A DNA stretch of 64,000 nt from positions 20,275,494-20,339,493 of the forward strand of contig NC_019881.2 of assembly GCF_002234675.1 (NCBI RefSeq), given 5' to 3'. The notes under the pieces were generated by a model. It had not been told where the DNA came from and searched no databases. It was given only the letters and a program-made list of their open reading frames with translations. The DNA comes from Oryzias latipes (taxonomy: Eukaryota > Chordata > Actinopteri > Beloniformes > Adrianichthyidae). Positions within the stretch are counted from its first letter, which is position 1; the number at the start of each line of letters is the position of its first letter. Positions 49,201 through 61,985 of the stretch are shown here, piece after piece. The position numbers and the translations under genes were made by a program.

Positions 49201-52200
49201 AAGCCACAACAAAATGTAGTCTTGGACGCACTTGAAAGATGTGTGGACACTGCACATATAAACACTTGGCCCCAATAACAGAATTTTTAATAATAAAGAA
49301 GCTTTAAAATTTGAAAAATAAAAAAATGCTAACTTTATCCCCTCCCCCTCCTATTGTTATTATTATTTTTTAGCTTTCTCCTGCCAAGCCGGGATGTTTT
49401 TGGAAATGTCCACGCAGCAGTGCACGCCTTGTGCAGCCGGCTCGTACTCTCTCGGCAGCGGCCTGCGATTCGACCAATGGGACGCCATCCCTGTAGGCTT
49501 CACCAACCTGGCCAGCTTCCTGGACTTGGGACCAAACGGGGAAGACGTTCAGTCGTGTAACAGGTGGCCGTAAACTCTGTCAATTTCTTTCATGATGGAA
49601 ACGTGCCTGAGGGTATGAGAACTGTGTTTTGCTGATGTTTTAGCTCATCGTGGACGCCGCAGGGCATGTACCTGGAGTCGAACCGCGATGAATGCACCGT
49701 GTCTTTAGTTTACGTGGTCCATCTGGAAAAGCAGGGGTCAGTGTCTTTCACATACCAGTACCCAGACAACAACATCCTCTTCGAGTTTTACGTAAGCGTC
49801 CGCGTCCTACAACATGGTAACACTGATGTTCGTATTGTGTAGATATTTATTCCTCATTACTTGTTTAGGTCCAGAACGAACAGTGTCAGGAAATGGCTCA
49901 AGCTGACGATCAGAAGTGGATCAGAGTCACCAGTAATGGAGACTGGGAGACGCACACAGTGAGTACTTGGCTCCGCCTCTGCTGAAAAGATGTTCTGAAC
50001 CCTCGGTGGACTTCTGCTTCTCTTCTCCTCCCAGGTGAGCCTGAAGTCCGGCACAAACATCCTGTACTGGAGAACAACCGGGATACTGGTGGGAGGGAAG
50101 ATGGTCAAACCCGTGCTGCTCAGGAACATCCAAATCGAGGGTGAGACCTCCAAACATTCACTCACGCAGACGTTCAATTAACAGTCCTCATGGATATCAT
50201 TAGACGCATGAATGTGTGCAGGAGTCGCCTACACTTCTGAGTGCTTTCCTTGCCGACCCGGTTGGTTCAGCTCCATGCCAGGTTCCTCGTCCTGCCAGCC
50301 GTGCCCCAGCAACACTTACTCCGTGAAGGGGTCTTCCTCTTGCACTCCGTGCCCTGAACACCTCTACTCACGTAAGTGCGCCGATGCTCTGGGCTTTTTC
50401 TGAACGCTCACATGAAAATTCAAAGTCTGGACTGCATTCAGTAAATCTGCTTTTTAATACGGTAATTTATTTTTTAAAAAGGTTTTTCTTTGGTTACACT
50501 AGAAGTGTTCTAGTACCAGTGCACACATTTACATGTTATTGTCAGCTCCAGGTGGATTTTATCTTTTAATTATCAGTTTATAAAATGATGAAATCTGCAG
50601 GAGATCATGCTGGAGTCTCAGAGAGATGATCAAGGCTCAGATGATTGGATTTTTATTCTTGTGTTTCAGCAGTTTATATGGTCTATCCCTTTAACACCGG
50701 AGCTTGAGCTCCAGTGTTTACTTTCTGGTGACTACCGTAACTCTACCATAACTAACCGTTTACCCAGTTAACTAAACTCCAGTACATTCTGTTTGTTCAG
50801 TTTGATTCAAAGTTTTTGGCTCATTTAAATCTAATCTGCTCACTGAAGTCACAAAAAGTTTGCATCATTACATTCTGCTTATTGAGGTGTGAGTCTGTGT
50901 TGTGCGTTTGTTACTCGTTGTGTTTCTGATTTGTTTCCTGTCTCAGTTGAGGGCTGGGCTGAATGCAAAGTGAGGCCTCCGTGCTCAGAGAGTGATTACT
51001 TCCAGATCCACACGGCCTGTGACGGCGAGGGGAAGGTCAGCCGACGCGCCTCGTCTCACATTTCACACAATCAACATTTAAAAAAAAAAACGCCCTAGGA
51101 TGGCATTTATTAAGATCAGCGGACAGTTTTACTAGATTCTGCTGGAATTTTTTAAAAATGATGAACAAAAACAATATAACTAATTTAGATTTATGATGTA
51201 TTTTTGATCATTTTTCAGACGTCTTTTTGTTTAAAAGCCCTACTTTAGCTTTTTCTGCCTTATTCTACTTCTCACTTACTGTTATAACTGTTGTACAACA
51301 TTGTGGGATAAGCTAACATGTTTATAACACTTATCATTCCTCTGACTGCTCTGAGTTTTTGGTAAACAGTCTTTTGTTTACTGAGTTGTTTTAATAGTAA
51401 AATGTGTTCCCTTTCCAAGATCTGCATCTTTGTCCAAACCAACAAAACTGGAATCCTTTCCAGGGTTTTAAACACTCCAATGAAAATGGTGTTTTTGTTG
51501 TTTTTAACATATTCTTGTAACATTTCTTCTGATGACAGAGTACATGTATAAAGAAAGTTAGGCTTAAAAATACATTTCTGAGTATTTCTTTATTCAAATG
51601 GTTGTAAATCGGGAGCAGATGAAAAATTTTAGCTAATTTTAGATGAGGGACTGGTGGGAGAGTGTGTTCATGCAGAAGAAATCTCTAGTTATTGACAGAC
51701 GGTTCTGGAATCTTCTGTACTCCCATCATGGGTTTGTTTGATTCAGACACAGGTTTTGTACCGATGGGTGGAGCCAAAGATCTGTGTGGAAAACATCACA
51801 GGAGCTGCAGAGCTGCCCGCTACAGGCCAGAGGGAGCCCTGTCCTCCATGCAACCCTGGCTACTACAACAGCAACGACTCCACCTGCTCACCTTGTCCTC
51901 CTGGAACCCACTCAGATGGCACCTACGGTAAATCTGCACGTTCAGGCTACACTTGGAGAGTTTTCTTTGTTGGGAATCACAGCTTTTCTAGATCTATTAG
52001 TGCTTTACGTGGTGAAAGTTGTGGATTTTTCTGGCTGCATTAATAGTGTCAGCTTCACAAATATTTATTTGAAATCCGTTTAACATCTCGCATGATCAGG
52101 TTTGTGTGAATCTGTTTCTGAATGAAGCTTTTGTGTGTTTTCCATGTGTGCCAGCGTGTGCAAAGTGCCCCGCGGGAACCGAACCGGTGCTCGGATACGA

Positions 52201-55200
52201 GTACAAGTGGTGGAACGTGCTGCCCGCTAACATGAAGACGTCCTGCTTAAATGTTGGAAACTCCAAATGTGACGACATGAACGGTATGCAAAACACCAAA
52301 CCACAACTACGGAGGAGAGGATGCCATTCAAAAACGGACAAAAAAAACCTGAATCGGCCAAAGAAACTCATAAAAAATAAGAATAGTAGAATCAGCTGTG
52401 ACACAAAGTCTTTTTGTGTTCTGGACGCAAAAAAAAGCATTTAAAGTGCTACTAAAAAACAGTAAACCGTGAATGATGAACTGCGATACAGCGATGGAAC
52501 ACTGAACAACTAAATTAACCAGATGGAGCAGAAAAAATCAACTTTACTTCATCTCCGTGGTGACTGTGGTTTTCTGCGTTATCAAATGTTATCAAACACA
52601 CAGGCTACAGCCAATACCAAAGGTCAGTATTGGATGGGTTCAGACAAATGCAGAAAGCTTGATAGTTTTGTGAGCGTACAACAGGGGAGCAACGGATCAC
52701 AAAACTCATGGTTCAGATTGGGGTTTGCATCATTTTTCATTTGGTTTATAGAAACAAAACATCTCTAAACTTAAGCTATTGAAAAAGTACTTAAGATTTT
52801 CCTACACACAGAAGTGCATTCTGGTGCATTGCATCTTGAAAAAAAACTAAAAGTATATATATAAAATTAAAAAAAGTAAGAGAAGCAGGGAATGTCAGAA
52901 TTTTAGGTTCTTTCATTATGTCCCCTGCAGCAATAAAACCCCCTCTCCTCTAAAACACCTGGGCACAGACACAGCAGCGTCTGCGACAGCAAGTCATCAA
53001 ACCGAACCACAGAAACACAGAAATATCGCTTGTAGGGGACGTCATTCACGTACTGAGAGAGTCTGGATGATCTCATGAAGCCAGACATAGAGACGTGTTT
53101 ACTGACGCCTTTGTGGTAAAGTAAAGAAACTTGATCTGTCAACATCTTCAGCGTCGCGGCGGGAGTGTCAGGTTTATTAAAACACTTCTGGACGACCGTC
53201 GAGCAGCGACTTAAACACACATTTTAACATTGATGGTGGAGGCGTATTTGACGCACGTCATGTCTGAAGTGATTACTGTAATAATTTGTGTTTTCTGTTT
53301 TTAATGTTAAACCGCTTCGAGCTGCACAAAATGCATGAGAAGCGCTATTTTATAAATAAAGTTTGGTTTGATTTGATTATTAGACAACACCTCGTGCACG
53401 CGACATTCACATGTGGGTCAGTAAGGAGTCGGTACTCTCACTTTACTGACGACTAGAGTGTGGCATAAGGACCCCATATGACAGCATCACCCGTACGTCA
53501 TAACTTCCATTAGCCTTATGCAAACCTCAAAATGCTTTTGCCACACACACAACAATGGTATGTTCCATTTTCATGACGTTCCTTCCTTGAGATGTCCATA
53601 CAAGCCTCCAGAGAACTGTAAGACACACCTGCGCTCCCCTTAAGACGTGGGCACTCCTCTCTACATTCTTTCACGGGAAGTTATCACCAGTGATGAAGCA
53701 TGAATCTGATTGTCTTTTCATCAGGGTGGGAGGTGGCAGGAGACCACATTCGGAGTGGAGCCGGCAGCTCAGACAACAACTATCTCATCCTCAGCTTGCA
53801 TGTTCCTGGTTTCAAGTAAGTTCTTCGTGTTTCCTGGAGTTCAGGTTTACGTCTTTGCGATGTAAAGTGGGAATTGTGGGTAATTTGTTCTCAATCTCAT
53901 TGCAGAGTTCCTGCCTCTCTGTCGGGGATGACCGGTGGTGAATTTGGCCGAATCAGCTTTGTGTTTGAAACGCTCTGCTCTGCTGACTGTGAGCTCTACT
54001 TCATGATGGTGTGTGCTTGACTGTGTTGGTTTGGAGCTGAAGGTAGAAATTAGGTTGAGCTTTTTTCTCCAAGGTCCAGGTTGGGACAGTTGGACCTAAG
54101 TTTTCCCGTCTCTCGCCGTTCCTCCCCCTGCAGGATGTGAACACAAAGAGCACCACGGTGGTGGAGTCCTGGGAGGGCAGTAAGGAGAAGCAGTTGTTCT
54201 CCCACAGCATGACCCGTAACGCTTCCGTCACGTACACGTGGGCTTTTCAGAGAACCAACCACGCCCTCGATGTGAGAAAACACGCCACAGGAGAGCCAGG
54301 CGAGCAATCTGAACAAAAACTCACAAGTTGATGTTTGCAGGTACGCCGTTATGTCGGCGACGTGGCCAAAATCTACTCGGTAAGTGTGACCAACGTTGTG
54401 GACGGGGTGGCGTCAGCCTGTCGGGCCTGTGCTCTGGTGCCTCAGAACTCCCAACGGGCCGGCTCCTCCTGTGTTCCCTGCCCAGCGGGCTTTTACATAG
54501 ACAGAAACACCAACAGATGTCAGGAATGTCCCCCAAACACCCACTTGGCCGGCCGACACACCTACGGGGAGGACGCGTGCATCGCCTGCGGACCTGGAAG
54601 CGTCAGCAACAAGGTAGAGAGATCTGGATTCAAAAGCTTGTTGGAGTTTTGGACGACTGCTTTTACATGTAGCTGAAGCGGATTCTAAAATGATCCAGCA
54701 TTTTGTGATGCAAGCACCAAATTTGGCGTAGATGTAGCTGAGGATCCTCTCTTGATTTGAAAAGATTTGATACTCCACATGTTATAAGACTGGATTGTGT
54801 GCATTAAAAGCCCATATTGTTGAGACTGGGGCAAATAGACATTAGGAATTCTTGTAATAATTGAATGTATGGCCGCCATCTTTCAAAATGGCTGCCATTT
54901 CGGGGTTTTTTCGTGGCAAATGGCAAATGCAAGATATGTGTGGCATATAAACCTGAGCGGCTCTGCTGGTCTGTGGGACTGAACGCCATGGTTTGTGGTT
55001 CGTTGCATATGTGATGCACGTTTGCTTCACTTCAAACATCTGGGATGTTAAAGACCCACTCTGATGAAAAGGGTGTTTGTAACATCTCCTTGTGGTCTTT
55101 TCTTAACGATGGAGGACATATGTCGAGAAAGTTAAGCTTAAAATCAAATTTCTGAATATGTGTTTGTTCAAAACATTGTGAATCAGAAGCAGAGGGAAAA

Positions 55201-58200
55201 AACTCTGTTTGAAGGTCTAATTTGTGACGTAGAAAATACACTGCGTGGGCCACATCGCCCCTATAGCCCCTTGCTATATCACGGTTTACTTTTCACGGTT
55301 TCGCTACTTCACGGATTTGGATTGTGCATTGTGTTCTGCATTCTGATTGGCTAAAAAGTCACTCAGCGAGTAGCTCAAGAATGGGACCCTTTGATGAGCC
55401 GTTCATTACAGTTCTCCAACATAATCGATGGGGGCATGTCGGTTTATAAGGATCTTATAAGAAGAAAAAAGAGCGACAACAACTGCCTATCACTATGTTC
55501 CTCTCCCGAACAAACACACCTGCAGCTGCACCGCGGGCTTCAAAAGGAAAAAACGCTGCAGAGGATGCAGCGGCTCAGTATGAAGAGCAGTGAAAAAGAA
55601 GACCGGAGTCACTATCTGTTCCACTGTACTTTTTTATTTTTTTCATAATCATTTTAAATTTTCTTCTGTTTAATCCACTCGGGTCGCGGTTGGTGGGGCT
55701 AATCTCCGCAATTTAAAGCCTTCTGTTCTTATTGATGATTGAAATTATTATTTGACAGCACACTACAGAAGTTATTTGTTGAAAAAACGTTTCTAAAGTA
55801 CTTTTATTTGTTAAAAAAACAATTGATTTAGCCTGTTTAATGGTTTGTTCTTTCTTTTCAATGTATAATAGTGTATTTCATTGTATAATAATTGTAAAAA
55901 AAATAAAGGTTTCTACTTCACGGGTTTTGCTTATCACGGGTTCTATTTGGAACGTTACCCCCGCGATAATCAAGGGATCACTGTATCATGATTAAACCGC
56001 TGTGATGTCTCCCCCTGCAGGAACACTCGCGCTGTTTCAGCGACTGCTCCTTCACCCTCACAGAGAACAACCGCACGCTGACCTTTGACCTCAGCCCCAT
56101 GAGCGACGTCGTGTCACTGACGGTCGGCCCGAGTTTCACCTCCAAAGGCACCAAGTACCTCCACCTGTTCAACGTGAGCCTTTGCGGACACGAGGTACTG
56201 GAGCAGATTCACCTTTTCTGAGATGGTTCCTCGTTTTATATTTTTTTTATCGGAACGTTCTGGTTTATCGCTCGTCTTCCTCAGGGAAGAAGAGCTGCCG
56301 TTTGCACCGACAACGTCACCGACGTCTCCACCAAAGAGGACCGCGGCGATATGGCTCAGTTCGTCAACTCAGTGGATAGCTTCATCTGCCAGTCAACCAT
56401 CATCCCGACCGATGGGCGGGGCTTCAGGATGGTCATTTCCTCCCAGTCCGTCAGCCTGGCAGACACCTTCATGGGTACAGCAGTCGCTGGGGAGGGTTCG
56501 CCGCCGCGCTCAGCTGTTAAAACGCTTTTCCTTTGCATTCGTGTTGCAGGGGCCACGGTGGAGGCGGTCCTTGGTGGCGTGAGCGCTGAACCTGGTCTCT
56601 TTCCAGACAACTCCAGGAATGTTCCAGACATCAATTTCTTCTACAGGTAAAAAAAGACAAAACTACTTTTGTGTATTTTATTCAGTCCTAACTCGGCCAG
56701 ACTTCTGCTCAGGTCCACACAGGTCACGGCGTCGTGCGATCAGGGGCGGAGCTCGGTGATCATCGTCCGCTGTAACCCGGAAAAGTCGGAGCGAGGAGAA
56801 ATCTCTGTGCCCAGGTAACACTGACCTGAAAAGGCTGGTTTCACTGGTGGTTATGTTGCCCATGACTCCGCCCCTCTTTTGTGGCGGACTGCAAATCTTC
56901 ACCGGCATGGTAAAGGAGCTCCATCCACCTGATCTAAACGCACCAGAAACAATCATAAACGTCAGTGACGTAGAGGGTGGGGCTCTCGTATTGCGTACAC
57001 TCGTGCATGAGGAGGAGCTAAGAACTCGCCGGTAACCCTCTAAATTTGACTCGCCAGACCAAAGATTTGCTCACAATTAGCAGCTGGCGGGTGTTAATTT
57101 CAGACCCTGCTCGTCCCTGAGGAACATCTGAGGCTTCATCCACTGTGGAGATGTTTCAAAAATAAACCTCTACCTCTTGATGATGCACTAATTAAACTAT
57201 TTCTCCACTTTCTTACTATTTTCTTTTATTTTCCCGGTTTATTTTTTCTTAAATACCTTAAGACGTTAATTTAGTTGTTGCTGTTTATAAGTGAAGTATT
57301 TTTTTCATTATTGTTTTTGTATTTTTACTTTAGTCTGAATTGATGTTTTTTTACAGATTAATTAGATAATTATGGAAGCATATTGCATTCAAATAAAGTG
57401 TAAAGAGGTTAGTGCCCAGCATGTTTGTAGTTTTTTGCTTTTGTAGTTCTAAAAACAATTAGAACAAAGATCACCTGTTTTTTATATTGAGTGCAATGCA
57501 CTTCTATAAATCGTATTCAATTTTTATTATTTTTTTATGATAACACCATATTTTTATTGGTAGGTGGAGGGTGTTTGCTTTAAACCCCTTTATCTTATAA
57601 TGTTTATTTTACTTAAATATGTTTATTCGTTAATTTATTTTGAACAAACTATGTGTAAACTTGTTAACAGAATGTGTAAAAGCTGCTTTATAAATAAAGT
57701 TAATTTATCCAATCTACCACGTGATTCATACAAGTGCAGACTTGTTTTTTTAAATATCACTTTGTCATTTTTACAGATTTTAAGATAAAGTTCAATAAAA
57801 ATATCCCATACATTTTAAGGTTCAAATTTAAACTATACAAGTAAAATTCATTAAAAATATTAGACGACATTTTTGTTTTAGATAAGTTTACAAAGTCTTA
57901 AATCTCAAACAAATTAATCATTTTAGGTTGATGTTTTTAAGTTTAAGATACTATCATTGCAACTGCAGTCTAATCCTAATCTGACCATGTTTTCTCTGTT
58001 CTTTTGACAGATTAAAGGTTTAATTCACAGCTGCATTAATGTGCGTTCTAACAAGGTCGGTGTAATGACTACATGCGTCTGTGCAGCTCTTGTCCCGCAG
58101 GAACCTGTGACGGATGCACCTTCCACTTCCTGTGGGAGAGCGCCAGCGCCTGTCCTCGCTGCACCCGGGACGACTACCACCGCATAGAGGGGGCCTGCAA

Positions 58201-60006
58201 GGGGGGCATACAGGTGACCCCAGAGGCACACATTTCCCATAAGGCTTTACTTCTGCCTGAAGCTGAAGTGTGATTGTGTGTTTTATCAGAATGTTTCTGC
58301 CTTCTGGGTTCTAAAAATGTTTTCTTCTCAGGAAACTCTGTTCATGTGGAACGAACCAAAACTGTGCATCAAGGGCGTGTCGCTGCCTCCTCCTAGCTCC
58401 TCCCCCTGTGAGGTCATCGCTCTGTGGCTGAAAATGGGACTTGGAGGCGGGGCCTTTGTGGCAGTGCTGCTGGTGTCCCTCACCTTCTATTTCTGGAAGA
58501 AAAACAAGAGGTGAGGCAACACAGGTTTCCCTCTGCAGAGACACACTCAGGTGTTATTTCCAGCTCCAGACGTCAGCGTCGGTTTACAGCAGATGTTGTT
58601 GTGGTTTAACCACGCGGCTCTGCTTTATACTTATTTTTAGTTAGAAGAAAAACATAAACAAACTTTATGGTTCCATCAAATTTAACAAGTCATTCAAACA
58701 GTGAAGCAGTCCCACACCATCACACCACCCCCGCCATGTCTTTTTTTTTATCTCACAGAACATTTGTCCAAAGGTTTGTGGGGATGATGGAGATGCTTCT
58801 TTGTGTTCATGTTGCTTGAACTCTCCTGTGGATCAACGTTTGTCCAAAAGTCTCTTCTCTGACTGTTGGCTCATGACCTTTGAACTGGACCGGGTCCATT
58901 GAGGCCTTTTAAGCTTTTCAGGCTGATTTTGTGTTCCTGAGTTTCTTTAAATCACCCCCTGATTAGGAATGGGTGCAAGAACGTGGTGTAAAGTTGGTAC
59001 CGGTACCGGCTTATACGGTACTACTGTGCACACTGTACACCATATTTGTATACTACCGTATAAAAATGCAGATTTCGGTGCTTCATTTCGAATCATGTAT
59101 TCTACTCAGGTTTGCTGTACAACTCTAGCCAATCATTTTTCCTCTCCAGTAAATGTGGGCGGGCTCATGTAAGAATGGGTGAAGCTGTGAGAGTGGGCGG
59201 AGCTTCAGTCAAGATGCTGAAGCTGAGGCGAGTAAAACTTCATCTGTACTTCACAGCAAAAGATTCTCATTCGGCGACTCGAGGGATACGAATGACGTGT
59301 ACAACGCCCTGAACAAAAAGACCATCGTCATGGCGACGAGCGGTGAAAAACGCGTTTACTGGACGTGTTAGCCCTGCAGTGCAGACTGCCAGAAATGAGG
59401 AAATAAAACATCTGAGGCACATCTTAGCGCTCTCCTGTCACGCTGCTTCTTCACTTCATTGTTTCTGGTAGTTATTGGCGTTTCTTTTTGTTTTTTTAAC
59501 TGGTTTGAGGGCCGTTTGGGCTCTGGAACCAGATCTAAATCTGAACGTAACCATCTGTACTCCTGACATGTACTTTCTCAGACCGCCTGGAAAACGAGTC
59601 TCCGTCCAAAGTGAAGCCGGTTCAGACATGCTTCCTTTGGACGTGTTTTTCATCAGATGCAGCCTCACCATGACGACGGCTTCTGCTCTGTGCTCAGGTT
59701 GGAGTACAAGTACTCTCGTCTGGTGATGTCCGCCAACAAGGAGTGCGAGCTACCTGCTGCCGACAGCTGCGGCCTGACGGAAGGGGAGGAGCCGGACGAC
59801 GACGTGGTCTACGCCCAGAAACCCTCCCTGCTGGGGAAACTGCGGGCCATCGCCAACAAGGTGCACTGACGTCCACATTTGAGAGCAGATTTCCGCTCCA
59901 GCTCAGAGTTTCACAATGTTCTTCATTTGTGTGTCAGCATGAGGACAGAGAGAGCAGCGAGTCGGTGCAGCTGAACTCTCAGTCCGATCGCTGGGCCCTG
60001 GGATGA
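40291..60006 (+). CDS. elapor2: ELAPOR2 (KIAA1324L/EIG121L), 22 coding exons
   Basis: Exons: 40291-40404, 47444-47564, 49374-49563, 49644-49791, 49869-49958, 50035-50140, 50222-50371, 50947-51035, 51747-51927, 52155-52283, 53725-53815, 53906-54008, 54134-54271, 54341-54613, 56021-56194, 56285-56474, 56550-56646, 56713-56814, 58087-58213, 58332-58510, 59698-59860, 59938-60006. They total 3024 nt, 1007 residues, all phases in register, all GT-AG. Residues 1-22 are a Leu-rich signal peptide; then comes a cysteine-rich luminal part with CPPCNPG/CPAGT modules and a region matching the mannose-6-phosphate-receptor-homology segment (about 640-870, [16 protein letters not shown]). A transmembrane helix lies at about 904-926 ([18 protein letters not shown]). 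The tail (about 80 residues) has a YSRL tyrosine sorting motif and ends near ESVQL. LRPCQ, RPPC..DYFQIHT and [14 protein letters not shown] favour ELAPOR2 over ELAPOR1. The family acts in endosome-lysosome and autophagy regulation; EIG121L has been linked to BMP signalling in epidermis. The exon 3 donor (CAG|GTGGCC) is weak. Confidence 0.96.
41130..41200 (+). repeat. Dispersed repeat family C, fragment
   Basis: gactctggtgaaaatggtgt and ttaacatgttctcttgtcat match the start of the copies at 51.47 and 55.05 kb. Confidence 0.5.
42420..43347. mobile_element. Non-autonomous hAT-type transposon, 928 bp
   Basis: The ends cagtgacgtgcggtgagg and ccttaccgcacgtcactg are inverted repeats with one mismatch. 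A perfect 8-bp duplication (gttttcag) flanks it at 42412-42419 and 43348-43355. No transposase frame. In elapor2 intron 1. Confidence 0.93.
43705..44743. mobile_element. Non-autonomous hAT-type transposon, 1039 bp
   Basis: The ends caggggtcgggaacc and ggttcccgacccctg are perfect inverted repeats, with further inner symmetry (agagccata). A perfect 8-bp duplication (ctgtagat) flanks it at 43697-43704 and 44744-44751. The interior (about 43790-44640) is more GC-rich than the flanks and has no transposase. Only 350 bp from the previous hAT element. Confidence 0.95.
45820..46410. repeat. Dispersed repeat family A, copy 3 (elapor2 intron 1)
   Basis: Matches the 24.0-kb copy along its full length by eye, including atctccatagcaacca, gacgaacaggtcaatgtaa and gtagaaggtactaaat. 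No terminal repeat or coding region recognised. Confidence 0.65.
47630..48229. mobile_element. TA-flanked MITE, 600 bp, long TIRs (elapor2 intron 2)
   Basis: Left arm from 47630 (ggtaccataactgttcgg) and the complement of the right arm ending at 48229 match for about 65 bp with scattered differences. TA flanks both ends (47628-47629, 48230-48231), as in Tc1/mariner-type MITEs. It starts 65 nt after the exon 2 splice donor. Confidence 0.85.
48400..48690 (+). repeat. Dispersed repeat family B, copy 3 (elapor2 intron 2)
   Basis: ggcaggccacgcccctacca, tctgtcaatcaaacgttttg and agactccacctc align with the 29.3-kb copy. Confidence 0.55.
51470..51640 (+). repeat. Dispersed repeat family C, copy 2
   Basis: aatgaaaatggtgtttttgt, aagaaagttaggcttaaaaa, tttctttattcaaatggttg. 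Aligns with 55045-55215. elapor2 intron 8. Confidence 0.6.
53280..53375 (+). repeat. LINE 3' tail fragment
   Basis: ttaaaccgcttcgagctgca, then aagcgctattttataaataa and gtttgatttgatta is an L2-like 3' end with a TTTGAT-type tail. elapor2 intron 10. Confidence 0.55.
55045..55215 (+). repeat. Dispersed repeat family C, copy 3
   Basis: taaagacccactctgatgaa, gagaaagttaagcttaaaat, gtgaatcagaagcagagggaa: same order as 51470-51640. elapor2 intron 14. Confidence 0.6.
55264..55983. mobile_element. Tigger/pogo-like DNA transposon remnant
   Basis: The right end, read on the minus strand, is cagtgatcccttgattatcg followed by cgggggtaacgttcc, with TA outside (55984-55985). The left end (ttgctatatcacggttt, ttcgctacttcacgg) is a degenerate counterpart of sequence near 55915-55945. 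The interior has only a broken frame. In elapor2 intron 14. Confidence 0.55.
58690..58950. repeat. Fragment of a teleost DNA-transposon-derived repeat
   Basis: cacaccatcacaccaccccc, acatttgtccaaaggtttgt, tgtccaaaagtctcttctct: same family and order as 33090-33250. In elapor2 intron 20. Confidence 0.45.
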
Positions 60007-60250
60007 ACAGCTCCGCCTCCACGCCGCTCCTTCCATCCCTTTTCTATCTGGAAGACGAGTGCGAATCCCGGCTGGAGGACAGTCTGGACCCTCAGAAAAT
60101 CAGGACGTTTGTGTATTTTCTGGATTCCCAACAAAACAAGGAATGCTTTTAATGTTTTGTAATTTTCTTTTGTATATTTTGTTCAGAGTTCTGTATTTAT
60201 ATTGATGTAAGGATGACAATTCTTTATTAAAGTCCTGTTTGAATTTGGGA
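60007..60250 (+). other. elapor2: elapor2 3' untranslated region, ATTAAA signal
   Basis: Short 3' UTR after the TGA at 60004-60006. The poly(A) signal variant ATTAAA is at 60226-60231, followed by a T-rich, GT-containing stretch. Confidence 0.6.
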
Positions 60251-61254
60251 TGTGTGTTAAAGATTTTTTCTGTACAAAGAAATGCAAATCCATCCATTAT
60301 TTAACCCTTGTGCTATCTTAGATGACCCCCCCTTCCATTGACGTGTTCTCCCTACCACGACAAAGGTGGATAAAGGTGGAAAGATTTCATGTAATCCATG
60401 GACACCAGTGAAGATCACAAATCATTGAAGAGACAAGGTTCAGAGCGCTGTCTAGTGGGTCTAGATGACCCAACTCCCAACGTTAAACTGCCTAGGATAG
60501 AACAAGGGTTACAAAAACAAAGCAGACACTAAACACCGGTGATTGTTTCTATAAAAACATGGATTCTGTGGTATTCTAAAAATTCTGATTTTCGTTTTGG
60601 TTCAGTTTGTGTCCGGTGTGTAAATCTGCAAATTTCTTTACTCCGTTTAAGAGAAAACATGACCACTTTTACATCAACGCGTTTGTTTACTCAGGAAACA
60701 TTTAGAGAGTTCTTTTTTCTGTGATTTTTTTTTAACAGAGATGCAAAAAGGAAATCCCATTTTGATTTAAAAGAGAAATTAAAATACATCAATGGGGACA
60801 TTTTTTTTTCTTTTTACAAAATACTACTTTTGTTTTATAAAAATAATACTTCTTTTCAAATAAAAATATTGCCTGAAAATACTTTTGTTTAAAGTATTTT
60901 CAGTACGCCAGCGGAGAGGAGAACAATACTAATTGTTTAAAGCAAAAATACGAATTTAAAAGTATACTACCATTCAGGGCCAGCCCTGGTCTTCCGGGGG
61001 CCCTAAGCGAAATTTAATTTGTCGGCCCTCTAACTGATCAGCAGCACCAACAAAATGCAACTGTTATTGTAATATAAATGAGATCCCTTATTACTACATT
61101 TTGTGAATGTATTTTTGTTGCTGCTGAAGAATTGAATACAGTTTATTGGTTGCATGTTGGATGCACATTTAGTGGTGCCAAAAAAAAATTAAAAGTGAAA
61201 AGAAAAAAATATGAATGAAAAATGTATATAGATATATATTTTTTTAATGTAACA
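60251..61254. other. Intergenic region downstream of elapor2
   Basis: AT-rich; 60300-60500 holds gatgacccccccttccat and a related second gatgacccaactcccaac about 125 bp later, a small imperfect repeat of unknown class. No gene seen. Confidence 0.5.
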
Positions 61255-61980
61255 TTAGGCACTCCACCTCCTCTTGCACGCGTCCTTGTTGTCTCCAGTT
61301 TCCTGTGGAAGCATCTCTAAGACGTACCTTGTCTCCTGGCTTTAGGAAAGGCAGATGTTTAGCCTTTTGATCATACAGCCGCTTTTCTTCACCTTCATTT
61401 CTTCTTTTGCCTTCCTGACTTTGTGTGTAGCCTTTGGGGTCAACAAGTCTTCATGTACTGGTAGGTTGGAGCGAATGCGCCTTCCCATCAGCATCTGAGC
61501 TGGTGACAATCCATTTTGTAGAGGTGTACTCCGGTAGATCAGAAGACTTTTTTGACAGTCATCTCTGTCGTGTGCTTTTTTCAGTAGAGTCTTCACTGTC
61601 TTTACTGAGCTTTCCGCTAAGCCATTGGACTTTGGATAGTTTGGACTTGATGTTACGTGTCTCACCCCCCAATCTTTAGCAAAGTCAGCAAACTCACTGC
61701 TGGAAAACTGCGGTCCATTGTCTGAAAACAGCTCACAAGGAACACCGTGTCTGGCAAACACACACTTCAGGAAACTAATCGCTGCTTTATTTGATGTTGA
61801 CTGCAGCGCTCCGACTTCAGGATAGTTTGAAAAGTAGTCTGTTACCACCAAGTAACTTTTACCATAACAGTTAAAACAAATCAGTTACAACCTTTTCATA
61901 AGGTCTGTGTGAAACTGGGTGAGACATCAGCGACTCCCCTTGTTGTTTCGGCCTGTAAGTGTCGTCTGGCTGATGTCTGG
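61255..61980 (-). pseudogene. Gypsy-type retrotransposon integrase fragment
   Basis: The minus-strand frame 61342-61851 begins VVTDYFSNYPEV and contains FSDNGPQF and NGLAESSVKTVK, the second Asp and the Glu of the integrase DDE core, then NGLSPAQMLMGR. Beyond a frameshift the sequence continues with KPGDKVRLRD. No LTRs, gag or RT seen. The right edge stops where the L2 tail begins. Confidence 0.85.
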
Positions 61981-61985
61981 CTAGT

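Noticed and set aside
52903..53220. Minus-strand open frame of 105 residues within elapor2 intron 10
   Set aside because: No similarity recognised and no splice sites fitting a gene. It abuts a LINE 3' tail, so a degraded repeat is more likely.
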